A DNA stretch of 64,000 nucleotides, taken from Flavobacterium noncentrifugens (lineage in GTDB: Bacteria > Bacteroidota > Bacteroidia > Flavobacteriales > Flavobacteriaceae). Below the pieces are notes generated by a model, which worked only from the letters and a program-made list of their open reading frames with translations, was not told the origin of the DNA and ran no database searches. Both the position numbers and the translations under genes were made by a program. Below are positions 50,955 through 62,100 of this stretch, piece by piece (positions within the stretch are counted from its first letter, which is position 1; each line of letters opens with the position of its first letter). The DNA is taken from NCBI RefSeq assembly GCF_900100375.1, contig NZ_FNEZ01000004.1, positions 186,001 to 250,000 of the forward strand, written 5' to 3'.

Positions 50955-52136
50955 TTATTTGATGGCTTCCTGAAGCGTAATTTTTTTGCCGTCGCGGAAA
51001 GCAATCAGATAAGCCGATGGATACCCTTTGGATTTTGCTTCTTCAAGATTTCTCTTTGCCGTTTCATAATCTGAAGTTTCTCCGTACATATATTTGTACA
51101 GCGTTCCATTGTCTGAAGTTACGGAAATATTTTTTAATCCTTTGAAATTAGACGGTACCGGATCAATTTTTTTGCCCGCAGCAGCAATTTGGACTTTAAA
51201 AACAACGCCCGAAGCCGGATTTTCTTTAGGTTCCGGTTTTTTAACTTCGGGTTTCTTTACTTCTGGCGTTTTAACGGTAGTTACCTTTTTTTCAAGGGCT
51301 GTATCTTTTTTGACTTCAACTACTTTTTTGGATGGTTTTTCATAATTCGGTTCGTTGTTGCCGTTTCCGAAATATTCTTTTTTATACCCAATGATCGCAC
51401 CTGCAATCGCTTCAGCGGTTTCCTGCTGTCCGTCTTCAGAATCGAGCATCGCGCCTTCTTTAGGGTTTGAGATGAATCCCATTTCAATCAGAACCCTCGG
51501 CATATACGCTTTATGCAACACCATGAACGGCGCTTGTTTTACCCCGCGGCTTTTCCTGTCGTTGTCATTTACAAAATTGTCCTGGATTTTACTCGCGAGT
51601 GCAATGCTGTTTTCGATGTATTCTTCCTGCATCAAAGTCACCCCGATCATAGATCCGGGATTGTTCGGGTCAAAACCTTCGTATTTTTGTTTGTAGTCTT
51701 TTTCTAACGTAATTACGGCATTCTCGCTTTTTGCGACAGCCAGGTTTGAAGCATTTTTATTCAAACCCATCACGTAGGTTTCAGAACCGTCGGCAGCCGT
51801 ATTTTTATTGGCGTTGCAGTGAATGGAAACGAAAATGTTAGCGTCGGCGCGGTTTGCGATGTTTGATCTTTCGACTAATTCGATGAATACATCAGATTTC
51901 CTAGTATAGATGACTTCGATATTTGGATTTTTCTCAAGGATTTTTCCGACTTTCAGTACCACCGCAAGGGCAATATTCTTTTCGATATGCCCATTGTAAA
52001 CGGCACCAAAATCGTGTGCGCCATGGCCAGCATCCAAAGCGACTTTAAATTTTTGGGCAGTCTGCCCATAAGAAGAAAACGCAAATAAACAGATTATTAT
52101 TTTGAGTAAATACTTGATTTTATGTACTTTAACCAT
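50955..52136 (-). CDS. N-acetylmuramoyl-L-alanine amidase with SPOR domain
   Basis: The 393-residue product has an export signal (about 8-24), an Amidase_3 domain with the zinc ligands in LDAGHGAHDFG and the SIHCNAN histidine, and a catalytic Glu in VLIEMGFISNP. A proline/lysine-rich linker (KKPEVKKPEPK) leads to a C-terminal SPOR domain (about 310-390), which binds denuded septal peptidoglycan. It cleaves between muramic acid and the stem peptide during division. It is divergent from lptD. Confidence 0.93.
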   Translation of the reverse strand: MVKVHKIKYLLKIIICLFAFSSYGQTAQKFKVALDAGHGAHDFGAVYNGHIEKNIALAVVLKVGKILEKNPNIEVIYTRKSDVFIELVERSNIANRADANIFVSIHCNANKNTAADGSETYVMGLNKNASNLAVAKSENAVITLEKDYKQKYEGFDPNNPGSMIGVTLMQEEYIENSIALASKIQDNFVNDNDRKSRGVKQAPFMVLHKAYMPRVLIEMGFISNPKEGAMLDSEDGQQETAEAIAGAIIGYKKEYFGNGNNEPNYEKPSKKVVEVKKDTALEKKVTTVKTPEVKKPEVKKPEPKENPASGVVFKVQIAAAGKKIDPVPSNFKGLKNISVTSDNGTLYKYMYGETSDYETAKRNLEEAKSKGYPSAYLIAFRDGKKITLQEAIK

Positions 52137-52217
52137 TGCGATAAATAAAGTTAATTTTAATAAAAACCTTATGGTTTTGAATTTGATATTTGTTTATTTT
52201 TGACGGAATTTAATATG

Positions 52218-52225
52218 TAAGTTTG
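52218..52225 (+). promoter_or_regulatory. -7 box TAAGTTTG for lptD
   Basis: TAAGTTTG matches TAnnTTTG and lies 48 bp before the TTG start at 52273 in the divergent amidase-lptD region. Confidence 0.5.
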
Positions 52226-52272
52226 GCGCGTCGAAAATAAGCCATATTTTTACAAAAATAGCATTTAAACCT

Positions 52273-54948
52273 TTGCAGACAAACTTATTTAATATCGTTT
52301 TATCAGCATTTTTCCTAACACTCGGAGTCGGAAAAATTTATTCCCAGGATATAAAGAATCCGCCGAAGCTGCTAACGCCTCTGTCGCAGCAAGATACCGC
52401 GACCGTTAATTTAAAGGATGTTGAAAAAATTGCTGAAATCACGCCACCTGATACTGCTAAAGTCAAAAAACCGCTGCTTGACAGCAAAATCAAATACAAA
52501 GCGGCATCTTACGCAAAACTCAACCAGAAAAAACAGGAAATTTATTTATACGATAAAGCCGAATTGTATTATCAGGACATCGAGCTAAAATCAGGGATCA
52601 TCGTTTTTAATTATGAAAAAGACGAAGTGTATGCTGGCCGGATCAAGGATTCAACAGGCGCTTACACCCAATTGCCAAATTTCAAACAGGGCTCAAATGT
52701 TATCGAACCCGATTCGATCCGGTTCAATTACAAAACCAAAAAGGCATTGATCTGGAACTCCAGGACCGATCAGGGCGAATTTAAGGTCAAAGCCGAAATT
52801 TCGAAAAGAATTAACGATTCTGTTTATTTTCTCAAGGGCGCAAAATTTACCACTGCCAAAGATATTGAAGATCCGGAATATTATTTCCGTACCAATAAAA
52901 TCAAATTCGTTCCCGGAAAAAAAGTCGTTACAGGCGTGACCCAAATGGTGATTGCCGATGTTCCGACACCAATCGCGATGCCGTTTGCCTTTTTTCCAAT
53001 GACGACAACCAACCAGTCCGGACTCATCATTCCGACTTTTGGAGATACGCGAAACCGCGGTTATTTCCTGCAAAATGGGGGTTATTATTTTTCGCTCGGC
53101 GACAATTATGACCTGGCTGTTCTTGGTGATTATTATACGAATGGAAGTTACGCCCTTCGCGGAGAAAGCAGTTATGCGATGCGGTACAAATTCAGGGGAA
53201 CGATAAACGTGCGTTTCGAAGACCAGATTTTTAGCGAACGTGGCTTTCCCGATTATACGAAAACAAAGATCTACAACATTCAGTGGTCGCACAGCCAGGA
53301 TGCAAAATCAAACCCGAATTCGCGTTTTGCGGCATCGGTCAATATGGGAAGCAGCAAGTATTTCAGGCAATCGGTGAGTCAGCTGAATGCCGGTTCTCAA
53401 CTGAACAACGTCCTGAATTCATCGATCTCATATTCCAAAACTTTCCAGTCGGTTCCGCAGGTCAATCTTTCATTGGCGGCCACGCACAACCAGAACAGCA
53501 ACACCGAAGAGATCAACATGACGCTTCCTACCATGCAGCTCAGCGTGGACAGGATGTATCCGTTTGTAAAAAAAGACGGCATAAAAAAAGGGTTTATCAA
53601 AAACATCAACCTTCAATATAGTTTAAGGGGTGAAAACCGCTATAAAACAACTGATTCACTGTTTTTTAAATCGCAGATGTTCAAAGATGCTCAAACCGGC
53701 TTTCAGCACAGCATTCCATTAAGTACGAACTTTAAGATCTTTAAATATTTCAGCGCATCGACTTCTGTAAATTACAACGAGGTCTGGTATCTGAAAACAA
53801 TACGCAAATCCTACAATTCGCTGACTGCAAAAGACACGACGGTTACTGTAAATGGTTTTGATGCTTTCCGAACGTATTCCTTTTCTTCAAGCCTTGGAAC
53901 TACAGTTTACGGAACTTTTAATTTGGGTGAAAACAAGAAAATCCAGGCAATCAGGCACGTGATGCGCCCGTCGGTTTCTTACAGCTACACGCCGAGTTTT
54001 GATAAATATTACGACACTTATGCAGCTGACGGAAGCGGAACGATGGACAAGCGATATACGCGATTTGAAGGCGGAATGTTCGGCGCTCCGGGAATCAGCA
54101 ATTCGAATAATATCGGCTTCAGCCTAAGCAATACTTTTGAGGCGAAAGTGCGTGATAAAGACAGCACGAAGACGGAACCTAAGAAAGTCATGCTCTTAAA
54201 CAACCTGAATTTCTCGACTTCCTATAACATTGTCGCCGATTCCCTACCATGGTCGCCGGTGCGTATCAGCGGTGGAACAGTTTTATTCAAGGATAAAATG
54301 AACGTCAATTTTGCGATGACTTTAAATCCGTATGCGATTGACAATAACGGAAAAACGATCAACAAATTCAATATCGACAATGGCGGAAGCTTGTTTCGCA
54401 TGACGAGTGCCAACATGACGCTGAATTATTCGCTGTCAAGCAAAGATGGCAAAGACAAGAAAAAAGAGAACGTACAAGGCGAACGAAATGGTGGCCGTGA
54501 TGATGATTTGTTTGGTACGAACACCGATTTTAGCGACCGTCGCCAAAGCCAGTTTAAAGATGAGGAAGAAGACGAAGATGGCGAAGACAAGTTTAAAGGG
54601 TTTTTCAATGCAGAATTGCCGTGGGACATGACACTCGCTTACCAACTTACCTATTCTAACGAAGGCAGGCAGAATACCATTTCGGGAAATTCGCTGATGG
54701 TTTCTATGAACGCCGATCTGACGCCCAAATGGAAGGTTGGGGTTTCTACAGGATATGATTTCGTACAGAAAGGCATTACATATACGCAGTTTCGTTTTGA
54801 AAGGGATTTGATGAGCTGGCGTATGGATTTTAACTGGCAGCCTTTTGGCCAACAAGCGTATTGGAGCTTTTTCATCGGAATTAAATCAGGTGTATTAAGC
54901 GATATCAAGTGGGAAAAACGAACGACTCCTGACCGGGTTTTACGATAA
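52273..54948 (+). CDS. lptD: LptD-like outer-membrane LPS assembly protein
   Basis: The 891-residue product has a signal-like N-terminus (QTNLFNIVLSAFFLTLGVG), an OstA-like N-terminal domain (about 85-240 with IYLYDKAELYYQDIELKSG and IADVPTPIAMPFAFFP), and a long C-terminal barrel. LptD inserts LPS into the outer leaflet together with LptE. A Lys/Asp-rich loop at about 725-780 is unusual and low complexity. The start is TTG at 52273; no ATG precedes it in frame, and only ATA (52258) and ATT (52246) lie upstream. Confidence 0.88.
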   Translation: MQTNLFNIVLSAFFLTLGVGKIYSQDIKNPPKLLTPLSQQDTATVNLKDVEKIAEITPPDTAKVKKPLLDSKIKYKAASYAKLNQKKQEIYLYDKAELYYQDIELKSGIIVFNYEKDEVYAGRIKDSTGAYTQLPNFKQGSNVIEPDSIRFNYKTKKALIWNSRTDQGEFKVKAEISKRINDSVYFLKGAKFTTAKDIEDPEYYFRTNKIKFVPGKKVVTGVTQMVIADVPTPIAMPFAFFPMTTTNQSGLIIPTFGDTRNRGYFLQNGGYYFSLGDNYDLAVLGDYYTNGSYALRGESSYAMRYKFRGTINVRFEDQIFSERGFPDYTKTKIYNIQWSHSQDAKSNPNSRFAASVNMGSSKYFRQSVSQLNAGSQLNNVLNSSISYSKTFQSVPQVNLSLAATHNQNSNTEEINMTLPTMQLSVDRMYPFVKKDGIKKGFIKNINLQYSLRGENRYKTTDSLFFKSQMFKDAQTGFQHSIPLSTNFKIFKYFSASTSVNYNEVWYLKTIRKSYNSLTAKDTTVTVNGFDAFRTYSFSSSLGTTVYGTFNLGENKKIQAIRHVMRPSVSYSYTPSFDKYYDTYAADGSGTMDKRYTRFEGGMFGAPGISNSNNIGFSLSNTFEAKVRDKDSTKTEPKKVMLLNNLNFSTSYNIVADSLPWSPVRISGGTVLFKDKMNVNFAMTLNPYAIDNNGKTINKFNIDNGGSLFRMTSANMTLNYSLSSKDGKDKKKENVQGERNGGRDDDLFGTNTDFSDRRQSQFKDEEEDEDGEDKFKGFFNAELPWDMTLAYQLTYSNEGRQNTISGNSLMVSMNADLTPKWKVGVSTGYDFVQKGITYTQFRFERDLMSWRMDFNWQPFGQQAYWSFFIGIKSGVLSDIKWEKRTTPDRVLR

Positions 54949-54997
54949 TTTATAATTCAGATTTACAACAAACGATTCCTGATTTAAGCTCCTAATT

Positions 54998-55378
54998 ATG
55001 AAAAAGATTATTTTTACAGACCATGCTCCAGCGCCAATCGGGCCATACAACCAGGCGGTACTTTTTGGAAATACTTTGTATACTTCCGGACAGATCGCAC
55101 TTGATCCAAAGACTATGGAACTCGTTGGAAGCGATATCGAATCAGAAACCAAACAAGTCATGGAAAATCTCAAAGGTGTTTTAGAAGCTGCCGACATGAC
55201 TTTTGAAAACGTCGTAAAAACTACCATTTTCATTATGGACATGAATGATTTCGCAAAGATCAATTCGGTTTACGGAAATTATTTTAATGAAAAAACCGCT
55301 CCTGCAAGAGAAACGGTTCAGGTGGCAGGTTTGCCAAAAAATGTGAATGTTGAAATCTCTATGATTGCGATGAGATAA
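54998..55378 (+). CDS. ridA: RidA-family reactive intermediate deaminase
   Basis: The 126-residue product has the RidA signature: DHAPAPIGPYNQAV at the start, GQIALDPKTMELVG and the C-terminal PARETVQVAGLPKNVNVEISMIA region with the conserved Arg and Glu. It hydrolyses reactive enamine or imine products of PLP enzymes. Its stop codon TAA lies within the first unit of a four-copy tandem repeat, and the gene converges on mgsA. Confidence 0.95.
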   Translation: MKKIIFTDHAPAPIGPYNQAVLFGNTLYTSGQIALDPKTMELVGSDIESETKQVMENLKGVLEAADMTFENVVKTTIFIMDMNDFAKINSVYGNYFNEKTAPARETVQVAGLPKNVNVEISMIAMR

Positions 55379-55487
55379 CGAATCGAAATTTTTTAATTTC
55401 GGATATAACAAATCGAAATTTTTAATTTCGGAGATAACGAATCGAAATTCTAATTTCGGCGTTAATGCATCGAAATTTACAATTTCG
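55374..55487. repeat. Four tandem hairpin units between ridA and mgsA
   Basis: Four units of 28-29 nt start at 55374, 55402, 55431 and 55459. Each ends in CGAAATT, a 2-5 nt loop and AATTTCG, a perfect 7-bp inverted repeat, preceded by GATAACGAAT-type sequence. The first unit overlaps the ridA stop codon and the fourth runs into the mgsA coding end. They may end transcription from both sides. Confidence 0.85.
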
Positions 55488-55848
55488 AGATGGCATTTAG
55501 CAAAAGCTGTGCAGTAGCTTCGTTTGTAGCCAGCGGCACATTATGCACATCACAAACCCGGATCAGCATATTAATGTCGACTTCATGCGCATGGCTTGAA
55601 TTCGGGTCTTTAAAAAACAACACCATTTGCGTTTTTCCTTCAGCGACACGGGCAGCGATCTGTGCATCTCCGCCCATGGGTCCTGAAAGCATTTTTGTGA
55701 TGCGGAAGCCGGCATTTTCAGCTTTGCCTCCGGTGGTTCCTGTCGCGATCAATTGGATGTTTTCGGCAATCAGCAGCGCGCGGTTCTTGTTGAGGAACTG
55801 AACCAACTCTTCTTTCATGCGGTCGTGTGCAATGATGGCAATTTCCAT
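55477..55848 (-). CDS. mgsA: Methylglyoxal synthase
   Basis: The 123-residue product has the whole active site: AHDRMKEE with His9, the phosphate loop TGTTG near 37-41 and SGPMGGDAQIAARV with catalytic Asp61. It converts dihydroxyacetone phosphate to methylglyoxal and phosphate, bypassing the lower part of glycolysis. The final residues SKL and the stop lie in the fourth hairpin unit of the tandem repeat. The kinase gene upstream ends 1 bp before its start. Confidence 0.95.
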   Translation of the reverse strand: MEIAIIAHDRMKEELVQFLNKNRALLIAENIQLIATGTTGGKAENAGFRITKMLSGPMGGDAQIAARVAEGKTQMVLFFKDPNSSHAHEVDINMLIRVCDVHNVPLATNEATAQLLLNAISKL

Positions 55849-55849
55849 T

Positions 55850-56701
55850 TTATTTGTTTAGCGAATGGTATGCGATGAGTCCGTCGATTGGGCGGCGCAA
55901 TACATTTCCGAGTTTCATTTTGTGGCGATCGAGCACTTGCTTTAATTCATCTTTTAAATAAAACGCAATGGATCCGATAAAGTGAATTGGCACTTCTTTG
56001 TGGTTGTCATATTGCTTGATGAACAATTCAACGAAATCTTCCATGGCTGCAAAAATGATCTTTTTGCAGAATTCGTGGTCTTTGTGCTGGATCAAAAACT
56101 TTGCGAAAGTCGCCAGATATGCATTTGGATTTGGCTCTTTGTACAAATTGTGCTTGATGAAATCGGCGTCAAGATTGTAGTCTTTTTCGAATTGTTTGGC
56201 AAGATCGGCTGGCATTTTGTTAAAATAATACCCGCGGATCAATTGGCGCCCAAACTGGTTCCCGCTGCAATCATCCATGGCAATGTAGCCTAACGAATCG
56301 ACTTTCTGGTGCAAAACAACACCGTCGAAATAACTGCAATTTGAACCTGTTCCGAGAATCGCAACAATTGCTTTTTCATTTCTTGGCGTAGTTGCATACA
56401 CTGCTGCGTATGTATCTTCATGTACGGAAATAGCCGCTTTTGAAAAATATTCCTTAAAAATTCCTGCGAGGAAATTTTTCATCCTTTCAGTTCCGCAGCC
56501 GGCGCCGTAGAAGAACAAATGCGATACACTGTTTTTATTGTGGGAAATGTCGAATTTGTCTTCAAGGCGCGCAAGCACCTGGTCTTTTCCGAGTACTTCC
56601 GGGTTTAATCCTAAAGTTTGTGTGGTAAACAAAACTTTGCCATTGTCATCAATTGCGATCCAGTCTGCTTTGGTTGAACCACTGTCTACTAGTAATTTCA
56701 T
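55850..56701 (-). CDS. N-acetylglucosamine kinase-like protein (BadF/BadG family)
   Basis: The 283-residue product is an ASKHA-fold sugar kinase: DSGSTKADWIA near residue 6 binds phosphate, AILGTGSNCSYFDG near 115 binds ATP and sugar, and FIGSIAFYL near 245 forms the adenosine site. BadF/BadG-type relatives phosphorylate N-acetylglucosamine or glucosamine in the cytoplasm. It is cotranscribed with mgsA (1-bp gap), and preceded by a REP-like copy. Peptidoglycan recycling products made by the NagZ-type fusion at 43103-46084 would be a suitable substrate (inference). Confidence 0.85.
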   Translation of the reverse strand: MKLLVDSGSTKADWIAIDDNGKVLFTTQTLGLNPEVLGKDQVLARLEDKFDISHNKNSVSHLFFYGAGCGTERMKNFLAGIFKEYFSKAAISVHEDTYAAVYATTPRNEKAIVAILGTGSNCSYFDGVVLHQKVDSLGYIAMDDCSGNQFGRQLIRGYYFNKMPADLAKQFEKDYNLDADFIKHNLYKEPNPNAYLATFAKFLIQHKDHEFCKKIIFAAMEDFVELFIKQYDNHKEVPIHFIGSIAFYLKDELKQVLDRHKMKLGNVLRRPIDGLIAYHSLNK

Positions 56702-56752
56702 TGGGTTTGCGGGTTTTTTTGTTAGTTTGGTTGGTTTGTTGGTTAGGATAAT

Positions 56753-56887
56753 GCCCTAGCCCCGATAGCAGTGGAAATCCTTTTTATTGCGTTGCCTTTT
56801 TTGAGATTTCCCATTGCATCGAAATGACAAACGGCAACTACAAATTAAGCAATAAAAAGATTGAAACGAATAGCGGGAAAAAGCTCC
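56753..56887 (+). repeat. REP-like dispersed element, longest copy
   Basis: It reads TAGCCCCGATAGCAGTGG, AATCCTTTTTATTG, then a central part ending AATAAAAAGATTG and GCGGGAAAAAGCTCC. Left and right words pair imperfectly. It is the reference for four other copies (10879-10940, 20689-20760, 29611-29697 and 38421-38500). Confidence 0.8.
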
Positions 56888-56896
56888 TGAAAAAAT

Positions 56897-56928
56897 AAAA
56901 TCCCGCTGAAAAAGATCAACGGGATTTT
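56897..56928 (-). terminator. Terminator of gapA
   Basis: AAAATCCCG (56897-56905) and CGGGATTTT (56920-56928) form a 9-bp stem; on the minus strand a T-rich run follows. It lies 13 bp beyond the gapA stop. Confidence 0.85.
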
Positions 56929-56940
56929 AAGTGTTATAAA

Positions 56941-58051
<1,111 letters not shown>

Positions 58052-59038
58052 TTAAGTAGACATGATTTCAGAAACCCGCAGCAATTCGCGGTCAATTTCC
58101 GTATGGTTTTTGATTGCATGTTCCAATGGTGTCAGGTTGATTTTATCGCCTGAAAGCCCGACCATATAATTGGATTTTCCTTCCAATAATGATTCTACAG
58201 CTTTTACACCAAGCCTGCTCGCAAGCACGCGGTCGAAGCACGATGGTGAACCGCCGCGTTGCATGTGACCGAGTACGGAAACACGAACGTCATATTCCGG
58301 CAAATTGGCTTCAACGTAATCTTTCAGTTCAAATACGTTTTTACCGATTTTATCGCCTTCCGCAATCACAACGATGCTTGATGATTTTCCCGATGCTTTG
58401 CTTTTTTTCAACGAATCAAGCAAGCGTTCAAGGCCTAAATTTTCTTCTGGGATCAGGATTTCCTCGGCTCCAGCACCGATACCTGCGTTTAAAGCAATAT
58501 GCCCGGCGTCGCGACCCATGACTTCTACAAAGAAAAGGCGGTTGTGCGAACTGGCCGTATCGCGGATTTTATCAATGACTTCAATAACGGTGTTTAAAGC
58601 CGTATCGTAGCCTAAAGTAAAGCTGGTTCCGTAGATGTCATTGTCGATCGTTCCGGGTATTCCCATTACTGGAAAACCATATTCTGAGTTGAATACTTCG
58701 GCTCCGGTAAAACTTCCGTCCCCGCCGATGACGACAAGTCCGTCAATTCCTGCAGTTATTAAATTTTGGTGTGCTTTTTTTCGGCCTTCCGGCGTCATGA
58801 ACTCTTTTGAACGGGCAGATTTTAAGATGGTTCCGCCTTTGTTTACGATATTGTTTACGCTTCGTGGCCCCATTTCCTTGAAGTCGCCTTCAATCATTCC
58901 TTGGTAACCGCGGTAAATACCGATACATTCAATGTGGTGATAAGCGCAGGTTCGAACCACTGCACGAATGGCGGCGTTCATTCCGGGTGAATCTCCTCCG
59001 GAGGTCAGCACGCCAATTTTTTTTATCGTTTTTGACAT
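58052..59038 (-). CDS. pfkA: ATP-dependent 6-phosphofructokinase
   Basis: The 328-residue product is of the short bacterial PfkA type: TSGGDSPGMNAAIR near residue 12, IGGDGSFTGA near 104 (the Gly after GGD is the ATP-type residue, as opposed to Asp in PPi enzymes) and GTIDNDIYG with catalytic Asp132. It commits fructose-6-phosphate to glycolysis. It is followed by gapA in the same orientation. No clear -7 box is seen upstream. Confidence 0.97.
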   Translation of the reverse strand: MSKTIKKIGVLTSGGDSPGMNAAIRAVVRTCAYHHIECIGIYRGYQGMIEGDFKEMGPRSVNNIVNKGGTILKSARSKEFMTPEGRKKAHQNLITAGIDGLVVIGGDGSFTGAEVFNSEYGFPVMGIPGTIDNDIYGTSFTLGYDTALNTVIEVIDKIRDTASSHNRLFFVEVMGRDAGHIALNAGIGAGAEEILIPEENLGLERLLDSLKKSKASGKSSSIVVIAEGDKIGKNVFELKDYVEANLPEYDVRVSVLGHMQRGGSPSCFDRVLASRLGVKAVESLLEGKSNYMVGLSGDKINLTPLEHAIKNHTEIDRELLRVSEIMST

Positions 59039-59197
59039 TTATTTTACTATTAAAATGTAAATTTAGCAAACAGCAATGAGTTTTCAGGTACACTTTTTAA
59101 TAGTTTAGCAAAATATACGAAATTCAAACGTTTTCGTTGATAAGTTTTTATTTTGTGACGAAAATTTGCTTATCTTATGCGAAGACGCTAACGTTTA

Positions 59198-62100
59198 TTA
59201 GTCGTCATTCGGAACGGCTTCTGAATTTGGCTTGACAGTCGCAGGCTTTTTGGGCGTCTCTGCCTTTTTCTCCGGCTGGAAGTTGATGTATTCCGGTGCA
59301 AGCTGTGAATCCGGAACCTCAATATCGGATTTTTTTTCTACTTCAATTTTCTTTTTGAATACGCGGTTTATAAGTTCCGTAAAGGTATCAAAATCGACTT
59401 CATACGAAATCCCGATTCCTTGCGTGTAACCAATTCCTTCTCCTATATAATTAATGTCGTTTTCACGGTTGAATACGCGCAGGTTCATGGTTCCGTCTTC
59501 ATTGACGCGGTATTGCACTTCGACATCGCCCACGACTGCAGATTCATTGATTCCGCCAACGGGAACGCCGAGTTTTCCATTGATCGTAATGCGCTCGCTG
59601 ACTTTTGAAGATACTGTAACTCCAAAACGCCCGTCGGATTCTGTTCCCGGAGTTCTATCTGCCGCAACAAGGTCAACGCCAACAACAATTTTTCCATCGT
59701 CATCTTTAAAAATATCCCCAAAAATATCGCTGAATTTCTCGTATAAATTGTTGGTCAGCGTGGTTTGGTTTACGCCTTCCACACTCAGGAATCCGCCGGT
59801 TGACAATAAGATCAAGGCCTGTTTCTGGCGAATGTCCTTGTCGTCGAGCTTGGTTTGGATTTCAGATTTTAACACCGAGCTGACCGTTGGGAAATTGATG
59901 TCGAAATCGGGTTCGGGATTCGTCAGGTTTCCTTTTAGTCCGATTACGACTTCTACCGGAACTTTTTTATTCAATGACGAATTATCGAGTAAAACTGCTG
60001 GATTTGCAGTTGTTTTGTAAACTGCTTCTATGTTCAAAACGGCGCGCATCGGGTCTCCTTCCCAGGTGATCGAACCGCCTTTTTTCACGTCGAATTTCTT
60101 ATTGATCAATCCGCCATAGCGAAAGTTATAGGTTCCTTCATAGGCCTGGAAATCGCCCCACATATTGAATTTCCCAAGTGTGTTGATCTTAAACAACAGC
60201 GATCCATACCCTTTTCCTTTCATGCCATGTCCGGAATTTCGGTCGAGAATGACTTCCACTTCGGCATCCGGTGTAATGTCAAAATCAAACTCGAGTTCGA
60301 GTCCGTTGTAATTTCGCGTATTGTCAACAATTCCTTTTTTAAGGTTAAATTTTTCATTCGCCGTGACAAAATGGATGTAATTGTTATCGCCGGTCGCTTC
60401 GGCATTATTGATCGGAATTTTTACCGCAGTTCCTTTTTCAGATTTGGCGTTGACTTTGATAAACAAGCCATTTGTCGGCCCTGAAACTGAAGCCGATCCA
60501 TTGATGAATGCCGTTCCAAAATAAGCCGCATCTTCGCTGTCCTGCGTATCCAAAGCCAGCAATCTTTCTGAATCGATATTCAAATCGAGCTTCCAGTTCC
60601 CGAAGTTTTTATGTCCTATATTTCCGTTCAGCCTACCGATAGTCTGGTATTTCGTATCTTTGATCATGACATTGCGAAACAGGAATTTGTCCTTCGTGAC
60701 ATCGACGATCGCGCCGTCTTCAATGCCGTAATCGACATTTAAATACGGAATTCCCATTCCTGCACCTTTCATGAAAAGCCTTCCGTTGATTTCGAGATTT
60801 TCGACATCTCCGGCAATATTGGAACGCCCGGATGCGAAACCACGCACATTCGACAACACGCCTGCGCCAAGCGATCCCAAAACACCCAGATTAAAATCGT
60901 CAAAATTCAGGTCAAGGTCAAGATTCGTCTTTTTATTGATGATCGAAATGTCGCCATTGGCAGAAAAAGATTCCACATTTTCATTTTCAATACTCGAATT
61001 CAGATAGAATTTCTGCAAACTGTCGTCGCCTTCGATATTGAGGTTCATTTTCCCGAGCGCGATCGAATTGACATACAAACTGTCGATATTTATCGACGCT
61101 GTCGGTTGGTAAACGGCATTATTTTCTTTGAAATTTACAACACCATTTAAATTTCCGGCAATTGTAAATTTACTCAGCGTGGGCAAAACTTTTTCTAGAT
61201 CAACGTCGGTAAAATTGAGTTTCAGGTCTTTGTAATTCTTGCCTTTGAGGATTCCGCCGAGCTCGATTTTTTGCTGCTCATGCGACATGACAATGTTATC
61301 GATCGAGAAATTCTTTAGCGCTTTATCAAAAACCACTTTATTGTCATCAGAATCATTTTCGTTCAGATACCACAAATAATCCTTGAATTTCATTTCAGAT
61401 TTCTGCAAACCTACAACGCTTTGTTTGTCTTTTGTGATCGTATGATACAAATTCAGGTTGAAATAATCCTGTGCCTGGTCGCCGCCCTTAAATTCAGAAC
61501 GCACAAACAAAGTATCATTTCTGGTCACATTGATCACGTTAAAATCGCTGATTTTGTATTGTTTGGTTTTGATGCTGTCCATTGCAATGTAAGTATTGAA
61601 CAACGGATTTTTGTTGTCGATTTCGATTTGGATGTTGTCAAACGAATTGTCGAAAGCGGAAATTTTGGGCGAACTGAAATTAAACTTGAAATCGTTATTA
61701 TCAGAATTGATGCTGCCGCGGAAATTGGTATTTTCACCAATGTTGATCTCAGGATAAAAAACGTCAATGACTTTGTTGTAAATCGTAAAATTAAATTTCA
61801 GGAACTGTCCCTTTTTAATAATGTTCGGATTGTAATTTGCATACAAACTTCCAATCGAATTTTCGACCATTTTCCGCAATTGCCCAAATTGGTATTTCCC
61901 TACGATTTTTCCGTTAATAATGTCGGGCGAATCGACTGTAATCTTACGAACACGATCTTCATCAAAACTAGAAGTAATCGTAAAATCATCAAACAAATAC
62001 GTGTCTTTGTTGTTTTGATAGGACGTTTGGTTGATGAAAACGCTGCCCTGCAAATTGTCAAGCGAATTTCCCGAAATTTTCATCACTACATCGCCTTTAA

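Noticed and set aside
55374..55487. CRISPR-like array
   Set aside because: The repeats are directly joined with no unique spacers and there are no cas genes, so this is a tandem hairpin repeat.
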